Positions 1 to 5,021 of a stretch of 5,021 nt of DNA are shown here, one piece after another. Source of the DNA: an uncultured Ruminococcus sp. (GTDB taxonomy: Bacteria > Bacillota > Clostridia > Oscillospirales > Acutalibacteraceae); the NCBI GenBank assembly GCA_902766305.1, contig CACXDE010000041.1:1-5021 (forward strand), given 5' to 3'. The notes under the pieces are model-generated. The model searched no databases, was not told the DNA's origin, and saw only the letters and a list, made by a program, of their open reading frames with translations. Position numbers and translations under genes: made by a program. Numbering within the stretch: position 1 is the first letter of the stretch; every line of letters begins with the position of its first letter.

Positions 1-1
1 G

Positions 2-871
2 ATGATAGAAGCAAATAATACTATTACGACATTTTCAACATATGAGGACTATGACAATTTCAAGCCCGGACAGATAGTAACAGGTGTCATAAAGGATTAT
101 GCTTTCAGCCTGACAGAAAATGTTGATGAAGATCTGGGCAATGGATCTCTCATACTTTATTTTGCAAAATCTTCTACAGGCAAGATAATGCTGTTCAGGG
201 CAAGGGTAGATTCTGATATGTCTGAGTTAATGAGCAAGCTTCATAAAAAAGAGATAGATGAGGTGTACTACAAGGGTACAGTAAAAACTATGACTGATAG
301 ATATTCCCAGGCTCTCAGACAGGATCTGTTTTTTAAGCAGTTTGATAAAGAATTTGATATAAAAATGACTGATAAGGATACCTTCCTGGAACTGATGATA
401 GATATGTCTCCGACGAATGCAGGGTATTCTCAAAAAGCTATAATTGCGACATTTGTCGGTGCGGCACTGGTATTTCTTGCCGCTATTCTGGTAATGCTGA
501 AACCTATCAAGGACGCATATATATCTGTTTTGTCGGAAAAAGGCGGTTATCTAAATAAGCCTGTTGTGGAAAAGGATGATCTTGTTTTTGAGCTTCAGGG
601 CTTTTACGAAGGTGAAGAACAGAAGAATGATGACTTTTTTGTAAATACAGATTATAATATAAGAGATTACGGTGTAAACAAAGATAACGACAGTCCGGCT
701 GACAAATCTCAGCTTCCTACAAGTAAGGATGACCCGGCAATGAACAGGGGAGAAAACGGAGAAGCACTTTTCTATACAGGAGAAGTAAATGAAGAAGGAA
801 ACTTCTATGTCAGCAGCAAGCGTGAAGCAACTACCGAATTTGGAAAGGAAACGCTTAATAAAAGGTATTGA
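2..871 (+). CDS. Unrecognised single-pass membrane protein with acidic C-terminal tail (possibly 5'-truncated)
   Basis: I do not recognise this family with confidence and give no function. The frame is open from an ATG at position 2 and encodes 289 residues. Residues 15-135 form a charged soluble region; the stretch FKPGQIVTGVIKD (20-32) looks like the start of a small beta-rich domain, but that is only an impression. One clear hydrophobic helix lies at about 146-166, with lysines at 145, 167 and 170. Residues 190-289 are hydrophilic, rich in Asp, Glu, Asn and Lys, and probably disordered. Only one base precedes the ATG, so no ribosome binding site can be checked. The true protein may start upstream and carry another membrane segment, which would put the 15-135 region outside the cell between two helices. 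The stop is 29 bases before the Sua5-type gene on the same strand, so co-transcription is likely. Codon use matches the neighbours. The gene is certain enough; its start and role are not. Confidence 0.8.
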   Translation: MIEANNTITTFSTYEDYDNFKPGQIVTGVIKDYAFSLTENVDEDLGNGSLILYFAKSSTGKIMLFRARVDSDMSELMSKLHKKEIDEVYYKGTVKTMTDRYSQALRQDLFFKQFDKEFDIKMTDKDTFLELMIDMSPTNAGYSQKAIIATFVGAALVFLAAILVMLKPIKDAYISVLSEKGGYLNKPVVEKDDLVFELQGFYEGEEQKNDDFFVNTDYNIRDYGVNKDNDSPADKSQLPTSKDDPAMNRGENGEALFYTGEVNEEGNFYVSSKREATTEFGKETLNKRY

Positions 872-900
872 CGCCGGAAAAACCGAAAGAAGGAAAATAG

Positions 901-1908
901 ATGAAGACGCTGTTACTCAGTGCAGATGAAACAGAAAAGGCAGCCCGGATAATACTTGACGGGGGAATTGTTGCTATGCCGACAGAGACAGTATATGGTC
1001 TTGCGGCAGATGCACTAAACGGAAAAGCTGTGGCTAAGATATTTGAGGCAAAGGGGCGGCCTATGGATAATCCGCTTATTGTGCATATATCTGATATTTC
1101 ACAGATAAAGCCCCTTGTAAGAGAATTTCCCGAAAAAGCACGGCTTCTTGCGGAAAAATTCTGGCCCGGTCCGCTGACAATAATTCTTCCTAAGTCTGAT
1201 ATGATACCGGATGAAGTCAGTGCAGGACTGGATACGGTCGCTGTCAGATTTCCGTCACACCCTGTGGCTCAGGCACTGATATCTGTTTCCTGTCCTCTGG
1301 CTGCTCCTTCTGCGAATTTATCAGGCAGTCCCAGTCCTACATCAGCACAGCATGTTATAAGAGATATGGACGGAAGGATAGACGCAATAATAGACGGCGG
1401 CAGCTGTGATATCGGAGTTGAATCTACTGTAATTACTCTTGCTGAAGATGTGCCGAGGATACTTCGTCCCGGAGGAGTGACAGCGGAAGAAATATATGCT
1501 GTTATAGGCGAAATTGAAATAGACAGGGCTGTAACTGAACCGCTGGCTGAGGGACAGAAGGTATCCAGCCCCGGGATGAAATATAAGCATTATGCGCCGA
1601 AGGCACGGGTCATACTTCTGGAGGGCGGCAGAGAGAAATTTGCTGAATATATCAGGCTCAACAGTGATGACAAAACAGGAGTTTTATGCTATAATGAAGA
1701 GAAGGATATATTTTCCTGTATATGTATACCTATAGGATATGAAAATGATTTCAGGTCTTATGCAAGGAAAATGTTTTCGGCACTCAGAGAGGCTGACGAT
1801 AAGGGATGCAGAATAGTTTATGCTCATTGTCCTTCTAAGGAAGGAATGGGACTTGCTGTTTATAACAGGATGATACGCGCGTCTGGTTTCAGGGTGATAA
1901 GGCTATGA
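901..1908 (+). CDS. sua5: L-threonylcarbamoyladenylate synthase, Sua5/YwlC type (tRNA t6A synthesis)
   Basis: The enzyme condenses L-threonine, bicarbonate and ATP into threonylcarbamoyl-AMP, the cytosolic intermediate that the TsaB/TsaD/TsaE machinery transfers to A37 of ANN-decoding tRNAs. The 335-residue length and two-domain layout fit the long Sua5 form (B. subtilis YwlC) and not the short TsaC form. The N-terminal YrdC domain shows PTETVYGL at 27-34, KGRP at 51-54 followed by NPL, WPGPLT near residue 90, and APSANLSG with Ser137 and Asn139. The linker SPGMKYKHYAPKA (223-235), known in Sua5 proteins to fold over the active site, is intact. About 100 residues of Rossmann-like Sua5 C-terminal domain follow. 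The ATG start is backed by AGAAGGA at 888-894, six bases upstream. The stop overlaps the coaE start as ATGA, suggesting translational coupling. None of the TsaBDE partners is in the window. No broken motif was seen. Confidence 0.96.
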   Translation: MKTLLLSADETEKAARIILDGGIVAMPTETVYGLAADALNGKAVAKIFEAKGRPMDNPLIVHISDISQIKPLVREFPEKARLLAEKFWPGPLTIILPKSDMIPDEVSAGLDTVAVRFPSHPVAQALISVSCPLAAPSANLSGSPSPTSAQHVIRDMDGRIDAIIDGGSCDIGVESTVITLAEDVPRILRPGGVTAEEIYAVIGEIEIDRAVTEPLAEGQKVSSPGMKYKHYAPKARVILLEGGREKFAEYIRLNSDDKTGVLCYNEEKDIFSCICIPIGYENDFRSYARKMFSALREADDKGCRIVYAHCPSKEGMGLAVYNRMIRASGFRVIRL

Positions 1909-2498
1909 AAAAAACTATAGTTGTGGGCATTACAGGTCAGACGGGCGCAGGTAAAAGTACAATATGCAGTATTCTCAAAGAAAAGGGCGCTGCTGTTATA
2001 GATGCAGATAGGGTCGCAAGAGAAATAGTGAAGCCCGGAAGTCCGGCACTGAAAGAGCTTGCAGAAATTTTCGGAGCGGATATTATTGATGAAAACGGTG
2101 TGCTTATCCGAAGAAGGCTTGCTGAAAGGGCTTTTGCTGACAGGAAATCGACCGACAGACTGAATGCGGTAACTCATCCATATATTATATCAAAAACAAA
2201 GGAATATATAGAGAATTTCAGGAATAAACATTATAATGTAATAGTATTTGACGCCCCCCAGCTTTTTGAGAGCGGCGGCGATGCAATGTGTGACAGAATA
2301 ATAGCAGTGACAGCGCCTGAGGAGATAAGAAAAAAGCGTATAATGGAACGTGATAAACTGGATGAAAAGCAGGCGGTGCTGAGAATAAAGGCTCAGCATG
2401 ATGTTTCGTATTATACAAGCAGAGCGGATATTATCATAGAGGGTACGCTGTCCCGTGAAATATTGATGAAAGAATTGTCGGACTATATCGGGATCTGA
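1905..2498 (+). CDS. coaE: Dephospho-CoA kinase
   Basis: CoaE catalyses the last step of coenzyme A synthesis in the cytosol: ATP phosphorylates the 3'-hydroxyl of dephospho-CoA. The 197-residue length is normal for the family. The Walker A loop GQTGAGKST lies at 11-19. It is followed by the typical DADRVARE segment (33-40) with the KPGSPAL stretch, THPYI around His91, and a RD...DEKQAVLRIKAQ region near the C terminus that fits the lid and adenine-side motifs. The usual PLLFE motif reads PQLFES (118-123); the Leu-to-Gln change is a small departure and the rest of the protein is well conserved. The start ATG overlaps the preceding stop by four bases, and AGGGTG at 1891-1896 sits eight bases upstream inside the sua5 end, so the gene depends on the upstream transcript and probably on coupled translation. 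Assignment is firm. Confidence 0.96.
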   Translation: MKKTIVVGITGQTGAGKSTICSILKEKGAAVIDADRVAREIVKPGSPALKELAEIFGADIIDENGVLIRRRLAERAFADRKSTDRLNAVTHPYIISKTKEYIENFRNKHYNVIVFDAPQLFESGGDAMCDRIIAVTAPEEIRKKRIMERDKLDEKQAVLRIKAQHDVSYYTSRADIIIEGTLSREILMKELSDYIGI

Positions 2499-2524
2499 GA
2501 CTGATTATTAACAGGGAGATTTTT

Positions 2525-3265
2525 ATGAGCGGCAGGAATAGTAAAGTAACAAAAGTGTCTGATATACCAAGAAAAGTACCTGTAAAAGCAGTCAAGGTAC
2601 ATAGAAAGGAAAACAATTTCAGAAAGCTTTTCATGGTTGTGATATGTCTTTCAGCAGTGTTTGGCGGTGTTTTTCTTGCAGCACTTGGTCTTAAGACAGC
2701 TCATGATAAATATGTATATTCAAGTTATCCTATGAAATTCCATAACGAAGTTGAACAGGCTTCAAAAAAATATGGAGTTGACAAATTTCTTATCTATGGG
2801 GTAATAAAGACGGAGAGTAATTTTGATCCTACAGCTGTATCTGGTGCAGGCGCTATAGGTCTTATGCAGATAATGCCCGATAGCTTTGAATGGATACAGA
2901 CATATTATGTTGATGAAGAATATGAAGATTATACAGTAGGTGATCTTGTCAATGCGGAGATCAATATAGATTATGGAACACACCTTCTTAAGCTTATGCT
3001 TGAACAGTTTGACGGAGTGGAAGCTACAGCGCTTTGTGCGTATAATGCCGGACCGGGAAATGTTGAAAGCTGGCTTCATAATAAGGAGTATTCCGATGAC
3101 GGAAAAACTATAAAGAAAGCACCGATAGGCGAAACAGACGAATACTGGAAAAAGGTGCTGAGAAATAAAAGCATATTCCAGAAGCTGTATAATGAAATGG
3201 ACAGCGGCGGAGGTATACCGATAGATCCGGCAGATATTGATCCGGATAATTTTAGTTTGGAATAG
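2525..3265 (+). CDS. Membrane-anchored lytic transglycosylase (SLT domain)
   Basis: Predicted to cleave the MurNAc-GlcNAc bond of peptidoglycan with formation of 1,6-anhydro-MurNAc, acting outside the membrane. Of its 246 residues, 1-34 are a basic cytoplasmic tail and 35-56 a hydrophobic segment that most likely stays as a signal anchor, since no clear signal-peptidase or lipobox site follows. Residues from about 70 form the SLT fold: catalytic Glu97 in TESNFDP, then SGAGAIGLMQIMP (106-118), and YNAGPGNV at 173-180, the diagnostic family 1 motifs in correct order. The C-terminal end (about 228-246) is a Gly-rich then Asp/Pro-rich acidic tail. There is no LysM or other wall-binding domain, so reach into the wall would come only from the anchor. 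AGGGAG at 2513-2518 lies six bases before the ATG. The gene starts 26 bases after coaE. Resembles short Gram-positive SLT enzymes; the exact cellular task (growth, division, secretion) cannot be told. Confidence 0.93.
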   Translation: MSGRNSKVTKVSDIPRKVPVKAVKVHRKENNFRKLFMVVICLSAVFGGVFLAALGLKTAHDKYVYSSYPMKFHNEVEQASKKYGVDKFLIYGVIKTESNFDPTAVSGAGAIGLMQIMPDSFEWIQTYYVDEEYEDYTVGDLVNAEINIDYGTHLLKLMLEQFDGVEATALCAYNAGPGNVESWLHNKEYSDDGKTIKKAPIGETDEYWKKVLRNKSIFQKLYNEMDSGGGIPIDPADIDPDNFSLE

Positions 3266-3286
3266 AATGCTGATATTGTGATAAAA

Positions 3287-3293
3287 GAAAGGA
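3287..3293 (+). promoter_or_regulatory. Ribosome binding site that decides the M18 aminopeptidase start
   Basis: GAAAGGA sits eight bases before the ATG at 3302. The longer reading from GTG at 3278 has no purine-rich site before it and would contain this site inside its coding sequence. This favours the 469-residue protein. Confidence 0.75.
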
Positions 3294-3301
3294 CGATTAT
3301 T

Positions 3302-4711
3302 ATGCCGGAAAATAAGGAAAAAACACAGGCAGCGCTCATGAAAGAAAAGCTGTTTATGAACAGAAAAAACGGCTGCCGAAAAATAAGCTCGGAGGAATTG
3401 AAGAAGGCGGACGAGTTCTGCGAGGAATATAAGAATTTTCTTGACCATGCAAAAGTAGAAAGAGAAGCAGTAGGATATGCTCTTGACGCTGCGAAAATAG
3501 CCGGTTTTACAGAATACGATCCCTCAAGGACATACAGATCAGGAGATAAGGTATATGTTAATAACAGAGGAAAGGCTGTTATGTTAGCTGTCATTGGAAA
3601 AAAAGGTACTCATGATGGTGTGAGGCTTGGTATAGCTCATATTGATTCTCCAAGACTTGATCTTAAACCAAATCCGCTTTATGAAAGCAATGATCTTGCG
3701 CTTTTCAAGACGCACTATTACGGCGGTATAAAAAAATATCAGTGGCCGACTGTACCGCTTGCTCTTCATGGTATTGCTGCATTGAAGGACGGCAGTGTTA
3801 TTGATATTCAGATAGGCGAGGATGACAGTGATCCGTGCTTCTGTGTAACAGACCTTCTCCCCCACCTTGCAGTTGAACAGATGTCACAGGTTATGACAAA
3901 GGCATTTAACGGAGAGCATCTCAATGTCCTTGTCGGCAGCAGACCGTTCAATGAGGATGAGGAAAGCGAAAGCGTAAAGATAAATGTACTGAATATCCTT
4001 TTTGAAAAATATGGTATAAAAGAAGAAGACTTTCTTTCGGCAGATCTTCAGATGGTGCCGGCATTCAAGGCAAGGGATCTCGGCTTTGACAGAAGCATGA
4101 TAGGCGCATACGGACATGATGATAAGGTTTGCGCATATCCGGCACTTATGGCTGCAATAGATACAGAAACTCCTGAGAGAACTGTTATCACAGTGCTTAC
4201 GGACAGAGAAGAAATAGGCAGCGACGGCAATACAGGAATGAAGTCAACATACCTTGTTGATTTTATAGCAGACCTTGCAGAAGCTGACGGCGAAAGGACA
4301 AGGCACGTTATGAGAAAAACTACCTGTCTGTCAGCTGATGTAAATGCTGCTTTTGATCCTACGTATGCGTCTGCTTTTGAAGCAGCAAATTCATGCTTTA
4401 TAAATAACGGTGCAGTAATAACAAAGTATACGGGCAGCGGCGGAAAATATTCCACATCTGATGCCGGCGCAGAATATATGGCAAGCGTGAGGAAGATACT
4501 TGATGACGCCGGTGTTCTGTGGCAGACGGGCGAGCTTGGAAAGGTTGACGGCGGCGGCGGCGGAACAATTGCAAAATTTGTTGCGAATCTTAATGCTGAT
4601 GTTGTCGATCTTGGTGTACCTGTACTTTCAATGCACGCTCCTATGGAAGTAGTATCAAAAATTGATGTATACATGACATACAGAGCATTGTATGAATTTT
4701 ACAACAGCTGA
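3302..4711 (+). CDS. apeA: M18 family zinc aminopeptidase (aminopeptidase I type)
   Basis: A cytosolic metallo-aminopeptidase that removes N-terminal residues from peptides, probably for peptide turnover; family members form dodecameric tetrahedral shells. I place the start at the ATG at 3302 (469 residues) because GAAAGGA at 3287-3293 is eight bases upstream; a GTG at 3278 in the same frame would add eight residues but has no ribosome binding site. With this numbering the two-metal centre is visible: His113 (AHIDSPRLD), Asp273 (GHDDK), catalytic Glu303 and ligand Glu304 (DREEIGS), Asp346 (SADVNAAFD) and His445 (LSMHAPMEV). The segment THYYGGIKKYQW and the GGGGGT loop near 420 are typical of the longer bacterial M18 group named type 1 (apeA), as against type 2 (apeB); the symbol is given on that basis. 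All ligands are present and the length is normal. It lies 36 bases after the transglycosylase gene and appears to end the operon. Confidence 0.95.
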   Translation: MPENKEKTQAALMKEKLFMNRKNGCRKISSEELKKADEFCEEYKNFLDHAKVEREAVGYALDAAKIAGFTEYDPSRTYRSGDKVYVNNRGKAVMLAVIGKKGTHDGVRLGIAHIDSPRLDLKPNPLYESNDLALFKTHYYGGIKKYQWPTVPLALHGIAALKDGSVIDIQIGEDDSDPCFCVTDLLPHLAVEQMSQVMTKAFNGEHLNVLVGSRPFNEDEESESVKINVLNILFEKYGIKEEDFLSADLQMVPAFKARDLGFDRSMIGAYGHDDKVCAYPALMAAIDTETPERTVITVLTDREEIGSDGNTGMKSTYLVDFIADLAEADGERTRHVMRKTTCLSADVNAAFDPTYASAFEAANSCFINNGAVITKYTGSGGKYSTSDAGAEYMASVRKILDDAGVLWQTGELGKVDGGGGGTIAKFVANLNADVVDLGVPVLSMHAPMEVVSKIDVYMTYRALYEFYNS

Positions 4712-4788
4712 AATAAAGGCAGGATGCTTGTTATTACAGCTTCTGTGATGGAAGATATTAAGTTATAAGATACAAGCTGTAAGCTGTT
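4703..4788 (+). repeat. Nested inverted repeat after the aminopeptidase gene, with tandem AAGCTGT
   Basis: TTACAGCTT (4734-4742) is the exact reverse complement of AAGCTGTAA (4774-4782). AACAGCT (4703-4709, at the end of the coding region) pairs with AGCTGTT (4782-4788), outside the first stem and sharing only base 4782. The right arm is a direct repeat of AAGCTGT (4774-4780 and 4781-4787). The inner loop is about 31 bases and the 3' side is followed by A-rich sequence, not a T-tract, so this is not a standard intrinsic terminator for the + strand. It may protect the mRNA 3' end or be a chance result of repeated AGCTGT words. The pairing is seen directly; a role is not shown. Confidence 0.4.
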
Positions 4789-4843
4789 AAAAAACAAAAT
4801 TATAGGATAAATTTCTGAAAAACCTTATTATCAAAAAAATCTA

Positions 4844-4872
4844 TTGACAATTTTGATTTGTTGTATTATGAT
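4844..4872 (+). promoter_or_regulatory. Near-consensus vegetative (sigma-A) promoter
   Basis: TTGACA at 4844-4849 is a perfect -35 box. TATGAT at 4867-4872 differs from TATAAT at one base, and the spacer is exactly 17 bases and AT-rich. A second -10 reading, TATTAT at 4864-4869, would give a 14-base spacer and is less likely. Transcription should begin near 4879-4880. The promoter faces right, away from the five-gene cluster, and must serve the next gene. It is the only strong promoter I see in the window. Confidence 0.82.
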
Positions 4873-4873
4873 A

Positions 4874-4883
4874 ACTCATGAGT
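4874..4883. promoter_or_regulatory. Perfect 10-base palindrome at the transcription start, candidate operator
   Basis: ACTCATGAGT is identical to its own reverse complement and begins two bases after the -10 box, so it covers the predicted start site. A protein bound there would block initiation. I cannot match it to a known operator: it is not the LexA, Rex, CymR, HrcA/CIRCE or Spo0A consensus as I know them. A 10-base palindrome can occur by chance, so the role is an inference from position. Confidence 0.4.
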
Positions 4884-4980
4884 GGATTTGTGTGATAACA
4901 GATCTGAGATTAACTAAATAATGTTTTTTGTATTGGAATATGATGCCGGCGGTTTGAACCGGTGATGAAATGAAGTTTAT

Positions 4981-5006
4981 ATACTCTATTTTTGAATCAG
5001 GAGTGT
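4981..5006 (+). promoter_or_regulatory. Candidate hairpin covering the Shine-Dalgarno site of the next gene
   Basis: ATACTC (4981-4986) can pair with GAGTGT (5001-5006) through five Watson-Crick pairs and one G-T pair; T4987 with G5000 would add another wobble pair. The loop is T-rich, about 12 bases. The 3' arm overlaps AGGAG (4999-5003), the best ribosome binding site in the leader, so the fold would hide it. The stem is short and only moderately stable; no upstream alternative partner was identified with confidence. Confidence 0.3.
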
Positions 5007-5012
5007 TGGGGT

Positions 5013-5021
5013 TTGGAAAAA
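5013..5021 (+). CDS. Possible first codons of the next gene (cut by the window edge)
   Basis: TTG at 5013 followed by GAA AAA (Met-Glu-Lys if used as a start) lies nine bases after AGGAG (4999-5003), an acceptable arrangement in Clostridia. A rival start is the ATG at 4970, preceded by GGTGAT (4961-4966), whose frame stays open to the edge (MKFIYSIFESGVLGFGK). Its codons late in the stretch (GTG TTG GGG TTT) are unlike the neighbours, so I slightly prefer the TTG. Neither reading reveals a product. That a gene starts here rests mainly on the promoter upstream. Confidence 0.3.

Larger units (their letters stand above)
4712..5021. other. Intergenic and leader region, about 310 bases, without a complete gene
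   Basis: This AT-rich stretch has no long open frame, no tRNA-like cloverleaf, no insertion-sequence end and no recognisable riboswitch core that I can find. It holds, in order, the inverted repeat after the aminopeptidase gene, about 55 bases of A-rich sequence, a strong promoter, a palindrome at the likely transcription start, and a leader running to the right edge. All signals point to transcription of a further + strand gene beyond the window. Confidence 0.7.

Noticed and set aside
2256..2273. PQLFES in place of PLLFES in CoaE as a sign of an inactive kinase
   Set aside because: The Walker A loop, the DADRVARE segment and the C-terminal motifs are intact; one change in this motif is not enough to infer loss of function.
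3278..3301. GTG at 3278 as the aminopeptidase start
   Set aside because: No ribosome binding site precedes it, while the ATG at 3302 has GAAAGGA at good spacing.
2762..3448. Open frame of 228 codons on the - strand across the transglycosylase and the aminopeptidase start
   Set aside because: It opposes two well-supported genes, and its Phe/Ile/Cys/Tyr-rich translation resembles no protein family I know. It is a shadow of AT-rich coding sequence.
4549..4563. GGC repeat in the aminopeptidase gene as a microsatellite
   Set aside because: It encodes the glycine-rich loop that M18 enzymes carry at this place, so the repeat is explained by the protein.
4048..4674. Open frame of 208 codons on the - strand inside the aminopeptidase gene
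   Set aside because: It lies fully antisense to a gene whose metal ligands and length are all intact. The product is a low-complexity Ser/Pro/Ala-rich sequence with no recognisable motif, as expected from the reverse of this codon use.
4921..4965. Short frame in the leader, MFFVLEYDAGGLNR, as a leader peptide
   Set aside because: There is no ribosome binding site before the ATG and no run of a single amino acid that would suggest attenuation. Its stop near GGTGATG could be chance.

Overview
The window reads as a stretch of chromosome from a low-to-moderate GC member of the Clostridia. The best guess is a Ruminococcus-like Oscillospiraceae, because of frequent ATA isoleucine and AGA/AGG arginine codons, purine-rich Shine-Dalgarno sites, and this mix of housekeeping genes. 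The taxonomy is inferred from style, not from a marker gene.

Five genes, all on the + strand, fill positions 2-4711 with almost no space between them. In order they are: an unrecognised single-pass membrane protein that may be cut off at its 5' end (2-871); a Sua5/YwlC-type threonylcarbamoyl-AMP synthase for tRNA t6A modification (901-1908); dephospho-CoA kinase CoaE, whose ATG overlaps the previous stop by 4 bases (1905-2498); a membrane-anchored SLT-family lytic transglycosylase (2525-3265); and an M18 metallo-aminopeptidase (start best placed at 3302, ending at 4711). The gaps are 29, -4, 26 and 36 bases, each downstream gene has a credible ribosome binding site, and no terminator or promoter is visible between them. 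They are probably co-transcribed. The products act in separate tasks (tRNA modification, CoA synthesis, wall remodelling, peptide turnover), so this looks like a housekeeping operon and not a dedicated pathway.

The last 310 bases (4712-5021) hold no complete gene. They contain an imperfect nested inverted repeat just after the aminopeptidase stop, with no T-tract. Next comes a near-consensus vegetative promoter (TTGACA, 17-base spacer, TATGAT; 4844-4872), then a perfect 10-base palindrome at the expected transcription start (4874-4883). A leader of roughly 130 bases follows, ending in a Shine-Dalgarno site that could be paired in a hairpin. A new gene probably begins at or just before the right edge, but its identity is not visible.

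I do not see a novel system here. The most open items are the unrecognised first protein and the regulated-looking promoter and leader at the right end.
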